A stretch of DNA of 12,950 bases, from contig DEQI01000189.1 in assembly GCA_002360295.1 (NCBI GenBank), forward strand, positions 2,895 to 15,844, read 5' to 3'. Numbering within the stretch: the stretch's first letter is position 1; every line of letters starts with the position of its first letter. Source of the DNA: Planococcaceae bacterium UBA3370 (GTDB lineage Bacteria > Bacillota > Bacilli > Bacillales_A > Planococcaceae). The translations under genes were made by a program, and so were the position numbers. The notes under the pieces were generated by a model. The model was not told the DNA's origin, searched no databases, and saw only the letters and a program-made list of their open reading frames with translations. Shown here in pieces: positions 6,618-12,950 of the stretch.

Positions 6618-7010
6618 ATGAAATCTACTATAGAAATTGTAACAGAGTGGGATATTGTCACGGCACGCCAATTAGGACGTAATATGGCGAAATCTATTGG
6701 ATTTGATACGGTAGATCAAGCGCGCATTACGACAGTCATAAGTGAATTAGCGAGAAACATTTATTTATACGCACATACAGGTGAAATAATAATAGGTAAA
6801 CTTAATAAAGAAGGGACAAAGGGGCTAACCATTACGGCTATAGATAAAGGTCCGGGTATAGAAGATATTCGTCGTGTGATGGAAGATGGATATTCTACAT
6901 CGGGAGGACTAGGGGCGGGATTACCTGGTGTAAAACGACTTATGGATGAAATGGAAATTCATTCGCAATTAGGAAAAGGGACAGTTATTCGTACGGAAAA
7001 ATGGTTGTGA
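6618..7010 (+). CDS. rsbT: RsbT, serine kinase switch protein of the sigma-B pathway
   Basis: RsbT is a small GHKL-type kinase. In B. subtilis it is held by the stressosome (RsbR-RsbS), phosphorylates those proteins on stress, and is then released to activate RsbU. This copy has 130 residues against 133 in B. subtilis and is very similar, with TEWDIVTARQLGRN near the start, the N box ISELARN (E43, N47), the G1 box IDKGPG (75-80) and the G2 box GGLGAGLPGVKRLMD (96-110). The ATG at 6618 is chosen by homology, with TGAGG at 6608-6612 as ribosome binding site; an in-frame TTG at 6600 has none at proper distance. It is the first gene of the operon here; rsbRA and rsbS, which precede it in B. subtilis, are missing. 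Confidence 0.95.
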   Translation: MKSTIEIVTEWDIVTARQLGRNMAKSIGFDTVDQARITTVISELARNIYLYAHTGEIIIGKLNKEGTKGLTITAIDKGPGIEDIRRVMEDGYSTSGGLGAGLPGVKRLMDEMEIHSQLGKGTVIRTEKWL

Positions 7011-7024
7011 TAGGAAGTGGAATT

Positions 7025-8020
7025 TTGAAAGAGCTGCAAATTCAATATAAAAAAATTTTAGCAGATTATGTGGAAAATCAATCCGAACGGAATTTATATA
7101 TTGGACAAAATTTTATTCGTCAATTAATTAAGAAAAAGATAACGCCTGAAGAAGTGATTAGTATGCATAAACAGGCGATTGAAGAAATATGCCCTCATTT
7201 ACCCCCAGCAAGTGCCCATGGCTATAATTTTCTAATTGAGATTATGGTACATTTCGGGCTCACTTTAAGAGAAAGACAAAGTTTACTCGAGCGCCAAGAA
7301 GAACTACGCATCGAAATGAATATCGCAGCAAAAATTCAGAACATGTTATTAAAAACACCAGTACCAAATACAGAAAGCATAGATATAGGCATTGTTTCAA
7401 TTCCTATACGCAAAATGAACGGAGATTATGTTCATTTTTTAATGGATGATCATACATATGTTGGTGTTGCCGTTACGGATGTTGTAGGGAAAGGTGTCCC
7501 TGCAGCTCTTTGTATGTCTATGGTGAAATATGGGTTGGATACATTAGCGTATGCGGAAAATAATCCTTCCTATGTATTGGAGGTACTAAACCGTATTATT
7601 GAAAAAAGTATAGATGATAGCATGTTTGTTTCCATGTTTTATGGACGTTTTGACATTACGAATAATGTTTTTACATACGGATCTGCTGGACATGAACCCG
7701 CACTTTATTATTGTGCAGCGGAAGATAAATATTATGATTTGGAGTCGAAAGGGTTACTTTTAGGCGTATTACCGGAAGTGAAATATTCGCAATTTGAAAT
7801 ACAACTACAAAAAGAAGATTTTATTATTATTATGACGGACGGTGTCACAGAGTTTAGAAAAGATGACACAATAAATTCTCGTGAAATTATCGAAAATATT
7901 GCGCGAAATCTAGGGCATTTAAATGCGCAACAAATGTGTGAAGCACTTTACGAAGAAATGCAAAGGCTACAAAAATTCGGTTTAGAAGATGATTTTACAG
8001 TAGTCATATTAAAAAAATAA
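7025..8020 (+). CDS. rsbU: RsbU, PP2C-type phosphatase activator of sigma-B
   Basis: RsbU dephosphorylates RsbV-P when bound by RsbT. The 331-residue protein has the N-terminal RsbT-binding four-helix domain (about residues 1-85), a linker coiled coil (about 85-110) and the PP2C/SpoIIE domain (about 118-331). Metal-binding aspartates are seen at D134 (NGDY), D152 (TDVVGKG), D272 (TDGVTE) and D322-D323 (EDDF). The N-terminal domain is aligned over its full length with the B. subtilis protein, so control by RsbT looks intact. The start TTG at 7025 has AGGAAGTGG at 7012-7020 in good position; ATG at 7001 in the same frame overlaps rsbT by ten bases but lacks a good ribosome binding site, so it is the second choice. 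The gap to rsbV is 75 bases. Confidence 0.93.
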   Translation: MKELQIQYKKILADYVENQSERNLYIGQNFIRQLIKKKITPEEVISMHKQAIEEICPHLPPASAHGYNFLIEIMVHFGLTLRERQSLLERQEELRIEMNIAAKIQNMLLKTPVPNTESIDIGIVSIPIRKMNGDYVHFLMDDHTYVGVAVTDVVGKGVPAALCMSMVKYGLDTLAYAENNPSYVLEVLNRIIEKSIDDSMFVSMFYGRFDITNNVFTYGSAGHEPALYYCAAEDKYYDLESKGLLLGVLPEVKYSQFEIQLQKEDFIIIMTDGVTEFRKDDTINSREIIENIARNLGHLNAQQMCEALYEEMQRLQKFGLEDDFTVVILKK

Positions 8021-8038
8021 AAAAATTACATAAAGTAG

Positions 8039-8064
8039 GTTTCAAAGTCAGCTGTAAAGGGAAA
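8039..8064 (+). promoter_or_regulatory. Candidate sigma-B promoter before rsbV
   Basis: GTTTCA at 8039-8044 and GGGAAA at 8059-8064 are 14 bases apart, close to the sigma-B consensus GTTTAA, 12-15 bases, GGGTAT. Its place between rsbU and rsbV is where B. subtilis has its autoregulatory sigma-B promoter. Transcription would start near 8072, ahead of the ribosome binding site GGAGGTG at 8082-8088, and would make rsbV-rsbW-sigB a positively autoregulated unit. Confidence 0.68.
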
Positions 8065-8095
8065 TGTAAAATAGCTGAACTGGAGGTGTTAATTA

Positions 8096-8440
8096 ATGAA
8101 TGTAAATGTACAATTTCGAGATGATGGACATATTGTACATGGTTCAATTGAAGGGGAAATTGATACGCATACAGCTCCTATTTTACGTGAGGAACTAAAT
8201 GCAATAAAAGTGGAAGATGGCATGCTAATTGAATTAAATTTATCTAAAATTAGTTATATGGACAGTACAGGCTTAGGGATTTTTGTAGCTTTCTATAAAA
8301 AAGTCACAAAAGAAAATGCTCGATTAAAATTAATTGGCTTAACGAATCGTTTAGTTCGCCTTTTTGATATTACAGGTTTAAGTGACTTAATGGATATTGA
8401 ATCGGATAAGAAGGTGGAGTTGACTAATGAGAGCATTTGA
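8096..8440 (+). CDS. rsbV: RsbV, anti-anti-sigma factor
   Basis: RsbV is a STAS-domain protein. Unphosphorylated RsbV binds RsbW and frees sigma-B; RsbW phosphorylates and so inactivates it, and RsbU reverses this. The protein has 114 residues with a single STAS domain over nearly its whole length. The phosphorylated serine is S57 in YMDSTGLGIF, matching S56 of B. subtilis. GGAGGTG at 8082-8088 is a strong ribosome binding site before ATG 8096. It is the first gene after the candidate sigma-B promoter, and its end overlaps rsbW by 14 bases, which suggests coupled translation and a fixed ratio of the two partners. Confidence 0.96.
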   Translation: MNVNVQFRDDGHIVHGSIEGEIDTHTAPILREELNAIKVEDGMLIELNLSKISYMDSTGLGIFVAFYKKVTKENARLKLIGLTNRLVRLFDITGLSDLMDIESDKKVELTNESI

Positions 8441-8897
8441 CTACATAGAAATTAGAGTCCCGGCAAAATCTCAATATGCGAGTGTAATTCGTTTAACAAT
8501 ATCCGGACTTGCAGTGCGAGTAGGATTTACTTATGACGAAATTGAAGATTTAAAAATTGCTACAGGCGAAGCAGTCACTAATGTTGTCCACCATGCGTAT
8601 AGTGCTAACGAAGAAGGAGAAATTGTCATTGGCTGTGCACTATATAAAAATAAAATTGAAATTATGGTTGCGGACTACGGGAATAGCTTTAATTTTGATG
8701 AGATTAAATCCAAAATAGGTCCATACAATGAAAATGACAATATAGCCATGTTACGTGAAGGAGGCTTAGGCCTTTATTTAATGGAAACCTTAATGGATGA
8801 GGTCAAGTTAAATAATGAAGGCGGTGTTACTGTTTTCATGACAAAATATGTCACGAGAGAGCAGGTGGTAGAGAATGTCGAAACAATCACTACCTAA
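8427..8897 (+). CDS. rsbW: RsbW, anti-sigma-B factor and serine kinase
   Basis: RsbW binds sigma-B and keeps it from RNA polymerase; it also phosphorylates RsbV. The 156-residue protein has a GHKL ATPase domain with the N box ATGEAVTNVVHHAY (E48, N52), the G1 box VADYGNSF (81-88) and the G2 box EGGLGLYLME (111-120). Length is close to that of B. subtilis RsbW (160). AAGGTGGAG at 8411-8419 is the ribosome binding site inside rsbV. The end overlaps sigB by 23 bases, so anti-sigma factor and sigma factor are translated together. Confidence 0.96.
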   Translation: MRAFDYIEIRVPAKSQYASVIRLTISGLAVRVGFTYDEIEDLKIATGEAVTNVVHHAYSANEEGEIVIGCALYKNKIEIMVADYGNSFNFDEIKSKIGPYNENDNIAMLREGGLGLYLMETLMDEVKLNNEGGVTVFMTKYVTREQVVENVETITT

Positions 8898-9660
8898 TAG
8901 CCTTCAACAGAATGATGTACTCCATTGGATTGTACAATATCAAAATAAACAAGATGATCATGCTCAAACCTATTTAGTGAATTTTTATAAGCATCTTGTG
9001 GAATCTATTGCCCGCAAATATGCTCATGGCAAATCAGATTATGAAGATATTGTACAAGTTGGTATGTTAGGTTTACTAGGCGCTATCCGTCGTTTTGATC
9101 CAACATTCGGAAAAAGCTTCGAAGCGTTTGCGATACCTACTATTGTTGGAGAAATCAAACGTTTCTTGCGAGATAAAACTTGGGATGTTCATGTACCGCG
9201 TCGGATAAAAGAGTTAGGTTCGCGGATAAAAAGAGCACATGAAGCTTTAACAACGGACTTTCAACGTCCTCCATCTATTTCTGAAATTGCTGAATATCTA
9301 GATGTAGTAGAGGAAGATGTGCTTGAAGCGATGGAATTAGGACGGAGCTACCAAGCTCTCTCTATGGATCACTCAATCGAAATCGATCCTAATAGTAGTA
9401 CTGTTTCTCTCTTTGATATTATTGGTAAAGAGGATGAAGGATTTGAGATGGCGAACAGGCGAATAATTGTTGAGGATGCGATGGATATGTTAAATGCCCG
9501 TGAAAAGGAAATTATTCAGCTTACCTATTTAGAGCAGCTAAGCCAAAAAGAAGCTGGGGAACGCCTCGGTATTTCACAAATGCACGTTTCTCGGATTCAG
9601 AGAAAAGCAATAAAAAAATTACAGGAAGCGATATTATCAAGTGGTAGTCTTTCATTTTAA
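8875..9660 (+). CDS. sigB: RNA polymerase sigma-B factor
   Basis: Sigma-B directs RNA polymerase to general stress genes. The 261-residue protein has region 2 (about 36-106, with DYEDIVQVGMLGLLGAIRRFD and the -10 reading part FLRDKTWDVHVPRR), region 3 (about 112-190) and region 4 with the helix-turn-helix (about 203-252, with LSQKEAGERLGISQMHVSRIQRK in two parts). Sporulation sigma-F and sigma-G are related, but the rsb neighbours and B. subtilis SigB-like sequence decide for sigma-B. AGGTGG at 8863-8868 is the ribosome binding site. No rsbX follows; a terminator comes right after the stop. Probably autoregulated through the promoter at 8039-8064. Confidence 0.95.
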   Translation: MSKQSLPNSLQQNDVLHWIVQYQNKQDDHAQTYLVNFYKHLVESIARKYAHGKSDYEDIVQVGMLGLLGAIRRFDPTFGKSFEAFAIPTIVGEIKRFLRDKTWDVHVPRRIKELGSRIKRAHEALTTDFQRPPSISEIAEYLDVVEEDVLEAMELGRSYQALSMDHSIEIDPNSSTVSLFDIIGKEDEGFEMANRRIIVEDAMDMLNAREKEIIQLTYLEQLSQKEAGERLGISQMHVSRIQRKAIKKLQEAILSSGSLSF

Positions 9661-9680
9661 TATAATAATAATGATTAAAC

Positions 9681-9711
9681 AGTCTACTATGAGAATAGTA
9701 GACTTATTTTT
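9681..9711 (+). terminator. Intrinsic terminator after sigB
   Basis: AGTCTACTAT (9681-9690) and ATAGTAGACT (9695-9704) form a perfect ten-base stem with a GAGA tetraloop, followed by TATTTTT. It ends the rsbT-sigB operon. Confidence 0.92.
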
Positions 9712-9743
9712 ATGTGTAGACTAGGTTAAACTTTTTTAATGAG

Positions 9744-9752
9744 TGTTAAAAT
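9744..9752 (+). promoter_or_regulatory. Candidate extended -10 promoter of tex
   Basis: TGTTAAAAT at 9744-9752 is an extended -10, the same nine bases as before mazE. Only a poor -35 (TTAAAC at 9726-9731) is present at 15 bases. Transcription would start near 9759, about 20 bases before the tex start, and the site stands right after the sigB terminator. Confidence 0.5.
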
Positions 9753-9779
9753 AGAAAAGAGTATATCGAAGGGATAGTG

Positions 9780-11966
9780 ATGACGATGGATCAAAAAGTA
9801 CTGTTAAAAACCATTGCTTTAAACACTAATGTCAAACCGCATCAAGTAGAAGCGGTATTAAAACTGTTGGAAGATGGAAATACTGTACCATTTATAGCGC
9901 GCTATCGAAAGGAAGCAACAGGCTCATTAGACGAAGTACAAATTAAAGCGATTGAAGAACGTTATTTGTACATACAGCAGCTTGAAAAAAGAAAAGAAGA
10001 AGTACTTCGATTAATTGATGAACAAGGAAAGTTAACAGAAGAATTACAATCAGCTATAACGGCAGCGACTGTTCTTCAACGGGTAGAGGATCTATATCGT
10101 CCTTATAAGCAAAAACGTCGGACAAAAGCAACGATTGCGAAAGAAAGTGGCCTTGAGCCATTAGCTGACATAATGATGCAATTTGAAAAGGAAGATATAT
10201 CGATAACGGCAGCGCGCTTTATCAATCCTGAAAAAGCTGTCAACACAGTAGAAGATGCATTAGCAGGAGCACGAGCGATATTAGCCGAGCGTTTTGCTGA
10301 TGATGCAGGGGTTCGAGATCGACTGCGAAAATTATCATGGCGCGAAGGGAAAATGGAGACAGCTGCAAAAGATTCAGAAATTGATGAAAAGCAAGTATTC
10401 GAAATGTACTACTCATACGAGGAACCTGTTAGCCGTATAGTTCCACACCGCATTTTAGCAATAAACCGCGGTGAAAAAGAGAATGTTTTAAGAGTAGCGA
10501 TACATGTACCGGTAGAAAGAGCTACACAAATAATGGAAAATGAATGGGTCCCCAAAAACAATTCCTCTTCATCAGTTACGGAAGTGCAAGCAGCTATATT
10601 AGATAGCTATAAACGATTAATTCAACCGTCTATCGAACGTGAATTACGTAGCGAATTGACTGAAAAGGCAGAAGCTCAAGCGATCCACATTTTTTCTGAA
10701 AACTTACGGAGTTTATTATTACAGCCACCGATGCGAGACAAAATGGTGTTAGGGGTGGACCCTGCATATAGAACGGGCTGTAAACTGGCTGTAGTTGATG
10801 AAACAGGTAAAATGCTAGAAGTTACAGCTATTTATCCACATCCACCAAAGCCTGATGTTGCAAAGGCTACAGCTGTGGTAAATGATTTATTAAATCGTTA
10901 TCCAATAAGCATTATTGCAATAGGTAATGGAACTGCCTCACGTGAAACAGAACAGTTCATAGCCGATGTATTAAAGGAACGTAAGGATAAAGATGTTGCA
11001 TACGTTATCGTGAATGAAGCGGGAGCCTCTGTATATTCGGCTTCTGATGTTGCACGTGCGGAGTTTCCAGATTTACAAGTAGAACAACGTAGTGCGGTGT
11101 CAATCGCTCGTCGTTTGCAAGATCCGCTATCGGAGCTTGTGAAAATCGAACCAAAAGCGGTTGGTGTCGGACAATACCAGCATGATGTTTCCCAAAAACA
11201 GTTGGCAGAATCACTTACTTTTATAGTAGAAACAGCTGTAAACCAAGTAGGGGTCGATGTGAATACAGCCTCTGCATCACTTCTGCAATATGTTTCAGGG
11301 CTATCTAAAACAGTTGCTGAAAATATTGTGAATGTCAGAAGTGAGAACGGTAAATTTTCTTCACGTGCACAACTAAAGAAAATACCAAGATTAGGTGCAA
11401 AAACGTATGAACAAGCAATAGGTTTCCTTCGTATTCCAGATGCTAAAAACCCGCTAGATGCAACAGGAATTCACCCTGAAAGTTATACGTTAGCAGAGCA
11501 AATATTAACAGCGGCCAACTTAACTAAAAAAGATGTAGGTTCAAAAAAAGCAGAGGAAGCTATTGCAGCCTTATCAATAGATGATTTAAGTAAAACGCTT
11601 GAAGTTGGAGAAGTAACGATAAAAGATCTAGTAGATACATTAATGAAACCTTCACGTGACCCTCGTGATGCTTTTCCACAACCATTATTAAAAACGGATG
11701 TTTTAAAAATGGAAGACTTAAAAGTAGGGATGGAGTTACAAGGTACAGTGCGAAATGTAGTGGATTTCGGAGCATTTGTCGATATTGGAGTTAAGCAAGA
11801 TGGACTTGTACACATCTCGAAGTTACAAAAAAGACGGATTAAACATCCTCTTGAAGTAGTGGCACTAGGTGATATTGTCACTGTTTGGGTTGAAAATGTA
11901 GAAGCTGCTAAAGGCCGTATTTCATTAACAATGCTACCTCCTGAACAACAAACAGTTTTAAACTAA
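9780..11966 (+). CDS. tex: Tex, RNA-binding transcription accessory protein
   Basis: Tex is a cytoplasmic nucleic-acid-binding protein of the Spt6-like family. The 728-residue protein shows the N-terminal Tex helical domain (from about 10, with TVPFIARYRKEATG at 35-48), a YqgF/RNase H-like domain (about 320-450, with LGVDPAYRTGCK), the GVGQYQHDV motif near 462, helix-hairpin-helix motifs (about 500-550) and a C-terminal S1 RNA-binding domain (about 646-718, with VDFGAFVDIG). All domains are complete. GAAGGGA at 9768-9774 is five bases before ATG 9780; GTG 9777 and ATG 9786 are other possible starts. It corresponds to B. subtilis YdcI, which also lies downstream of sigB. It appears to be its own transcription unit. 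Confidence 0.96.
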   Translation: MTMDQKVLLKTIALNTNVKPHQVEAVLKLLEDGNTVPFIARYRKEATGSLDEVQIKAIEERYLYIQQLEKRKEEVLRLIDEQGKLTEELQSAITAATVLQRVEDLYRPYKQKRRTKATIAKESGLEPLADIMMQFEKEDISITAARFINPEKAVNTVEDALAGARAILAERFADDAGVRDRLRKLSWREGKMETAAKDSEIDEKQVFEMYYSYEEPVSRIVPHRILAINRGEKENVLRVAIHVPVERATQIMENEWVPKNNSSSSVTEVQAAILDSYKRLIQPSIERELRSELTEKAEAQAIHIFSENLRSLLLQPPMRDKMVLGVDPAYRTGCKLAVVDETGKMLEVTAIYPHPPKPDVAKATAVVNDLLNRYPISIIAIGNGTASRETEQFIADVLKERKDKDVAYVIVNEAGASVYSASDVARAEFPDLQVEQRSAVSIARRLQDPLSELVKIEPKAVGVGQYQHDVSQKQLAESLTFIVETAVNQVGVDVNTASASLLQYVSGLSKTVAENIVNVRSENGKFSSRAQLKKIPRLGAKTYEQAIGFLRIPDAKNPLDATGIHPESYTLAEQILTAANLTKKDVGSKKAEEAIAALSIDDLSKTLEVGEVTIKDLVDTLMKPSRDPRDAFPQPLLKTDVLKMEDLKVGMELQGTVRNVVDFGAFVDIGVKQDGLVHISKLQKRRIKHPLEVVALGDIVTVWVENVEAAKGRISLTMLPPEQQTVLN

Positions 11967-12035
11967 GGATTTATAGATAGCTGACTAACTCGTCTTTCTT
12001 ATGGAGAAAATAAATTTATAGCGTTTGATGTAGAA

Positions 12036-12084
12036 AGAACAAGAATCCACACCTCTTTCACGGAAGATCGTGGATTCTTGTTCT
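12036..12084. terminator. Perfect 15-base hairpin after tex
   Basis: AGAACAAGAATCCAC (12036-12050) and GTGGATTCTTGTTCT (12070-12084) pair perfectly around a 19-base loop, inside which CTTTC and GGAAG can pair further. It starts about 70 bases after the tex stop. The sequence after it (ATTCAAAA) has no T tract, so it may be a transcript-end stabiliser or an atypical terminator rather than a classical one. Confidence 0.7.
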
Positions 12085-12094
12085 ATTCAAAATG

Positions 12095-12148
12095 AATCGT
12101 TTTAGTAGGTTGCATTGCTATACTAATACGATTTCTCTATTTTATTTA
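12095..12148 (+). terminator. Second hairpin with T-rich tail after tex
   Basis: AATCGT and TTAGTA (12095-12107, one T between) pair with TACTAA and ACGATT (12121-12133, one T between). That gives twelve pairs with one T-T mismatch and a 13-base loop. The tail TTCTCTATTTTATTT is T-rich. It is the better terminator candidate for tex. Apart from the two hairpins, the 278-base gap between tex and the next gene shows no coding sequence. Confidence 0.55.
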
Positions 12149-12244
12149 TAGAAAGGTTGTATGATTCATTATTGATTTTCGTTCTGTTGGAAATACTTTA
12201 ATATATTGAGGGTTTGTTTTATTTTAGTGGTGAGGTGAATAAAA

Positions 12245-12715
12245 ATGACCGATTCAGATTTACAATTATTAGTAGAGCAATTATCCCAACAATATTTTAA
12301 CGTACCTTTTTTGCACAAAGCTTATTTTAATAATCGATTAAAAACAACAGGGGGTCGTTATTTATTACATACTCATAATATAGAAATTAATAAAAGATTG
12401 TACGAGCACTTTGGAATGGATGAATTGCGCGGTATTATATTACATGAGCTATGCCATTATCATTTACATATTCGAGGAATGGGGTATAAACATCGAGATA
12501 GAGATTTCCGGGTTCTTTTAAAAAAAGTTGGAGCACCAAGATTTTGTTCTTCCATAGAAGAACAAGAAAAAAAGCGACCTACTATGATTTATACATATCA
12601 ATGTATAGAGTGTAAGCAACTCTACACTAGAAAACGTAAAATGGCAGTTAATAAATATTGTTGTAGTAAATGTCATGGACCCATTCGATTAATAAAGAGT
12701 GAAGTGGAAAATTAA
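12245..12715 (+). CDS. ydcK: SprT-like zinc metalloprotein (YdcK)
   Basis: This 156-residue cytoplasmic protein belongs to the SprT-like family, whose eukaryotic members (Spartan) degrade proteins crosslinked to DNA. The active-site motif HELCH (H67, E68, H71) is complete, and H83 in YKHRDRDF is the likely third zinc ligand. The C-terminus has a zinc ribbon with C120-x2-C123 and C140-x2-C143. With both parts intact it should be able to bind zinc; protease activity in bacteria has not been shown to my knowledge. GAGGTGA at 12232-12238 is the ribosome binding site for ATG 12245. In B. subtilis ydcK also lies between tex and a tRNA cluster, the same as here. No clear terminator follows in the AT-rich gap. 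Confidence 0.92.
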   Translation: MTDSDLQLLVEQLSQQYFNVPFLHKAYFNNRLKTTGGRYLLHTHNIEINKRLYEHFGMDELRGIILHELCHYHLHIRGMGYKHRDRDFRVLLKKVGAPRFCSSIEEQEKKRPTMIYTYQCIECKQLYTRKRKMAVNKYCCSKCHGPIRLIKSEVEN

Positions 12716-12864
12716 CTTTTCAAGTATAAGGATTTATTATATTGTTTTTTATTGATATGTTGAGTTTGTTGGAGTTGCAGTAAAAAAATATAATATAGAA
12801 ATGTTGATATATAAGGGTTTTTAAGAGGTATGATAAATTTTTAATAAAAATATTATAAAAAGTG

Positions 12865-12893
12865 TTGACGATATGAGAAGACGTAGCTATAAT
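12865..12893 (+). promoter_or_regulatory. Strong housekeeping promoter of the tRNA operon
   Basis: TTGACG at 12865-12870 and a perfect TATAAT at 12888-12893 are exactly 17 bases apart. This is the best sigma-A promoter in the window. Transcription would start near 12900, about 34 bases before the tRNA, as expected for a stable RNA operon. The gap from 12716 up to this promoter is AT-rich and shows nothing else. Confidence 0.88.
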
Positions 12894-12933
12894 AATAAAT
12901 GTCGACAAGGTAATGACGACACAACAACATTAT

Positions 12934-12950
12934 TCCGAAGTAGCTCAGTG
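12934..12950 (+). tRNA. tRNA, 5' part only, probably tRNA-Asn
   Basis: The last 17 bases read TCCGAAG (acceptor arm), TA, then GCTCAGTG of the D arm. This is like the start of B. subtilis tRNA-Asn (TCCGCAGTAGCTCAGTG) with one change, and that tRNA opens the cluster next to ydcK in B. subtilis. The anticodon lies outside the window, so the amino acid is inferred. Confidence 0.8.

Noticed and set aside
11483..11881. Minus-strand reading frame of 132 codons inside tex
   Set aside because: Lies wholly within the conserved tex gene, shows no family features; a shadow frame.
12092..12151. Possible 19-codon peptide between tex and ydcK as cmpA
   Set aside because: No ribosome binding site, too short, no similarity to CmpA, and it lies in the second hairpin.
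12720..12908. Minus-strand reading frame of 62 codons in the last gap
   Set aside because: Low-complexity Ile/Asn/Phe-rich product from AT-rich DNA, no ribosome binding site, and it overlaps the tRNA promoter.

Overview
The window is ordinary chromosomal DNA of a low-GC, spore-forming Gram-positive of the order Bacillales. The gene order (ydbS-ydbT, rhomboid ydcA, acpS, ydcC, alr, mazE-mazF, rsb genes-sigB, tex, sprT-like ydcK, tRNA-Asn) is the one around sigB in Bacillus subtilis. The high AT content, the divergent antitoxin and the shortened rsb operon suggest a Lysinibacillus/Solibacillus-type genus (Caryophanaceae/Planococcaceae) rather than Bacillus itself; that placement is inference.

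Layout. Positions 1-2002 hold two overlapping genes for bacterial PH-domain membrane proteins (YdbS, YdbT), preceded by a sequence that looks like a sigma-W (ECF) promoter. A bidirectional hairpin separates them from a rhomboid protease gene on the minus strand (2069-2677). Divergent from that, acpS and the lipoprotein gene ydcC follow on the plus strand; a sequence resembling a sigma-E promoter precedes ydcC. A 217-base gap containing a 70-nt interrupted hairpin leads to alanine racemase. Next comes the toxin-antitoxin pair mazE-mazF with its own extended -10 promoter and a strong intrinsic terminator.

After a 328-base AT-rich gap comes rsbT-rsbU-rsbV-rsbW-sigB, the partner-switching cascade of the general stress response. 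RsbT (switch kinase) binds and activates the phosphatase RsbU, which dephosphorylates RsbV; RsbV then takes the anti-sigma factor RsbW away from sigma-B. The B. subtilis stressosome genes rsbRA and rsbS, which lie between mazF and rsbT there, are absent, as is rsbX after sigB. A sigma-B-type promoter sits just before rsbV, which would give autoregulation.

After a clean terminator, tex (RNA-binding transcription accessory protein) and a SprT-like metalloprotein follow, separated by two hairpins. The window ends 17 nt into a tRNA, most likely tRNA-Asn, driven by a near-consensus housekeeping promoter.

No mobile element, CRISPR array or clearly new multigene system is visible. The items most worth checking are the missing stressosome genes, the three alternative-sigma promoter candidates, the 70-nt hairpin before alr and the unusual antitoxin.
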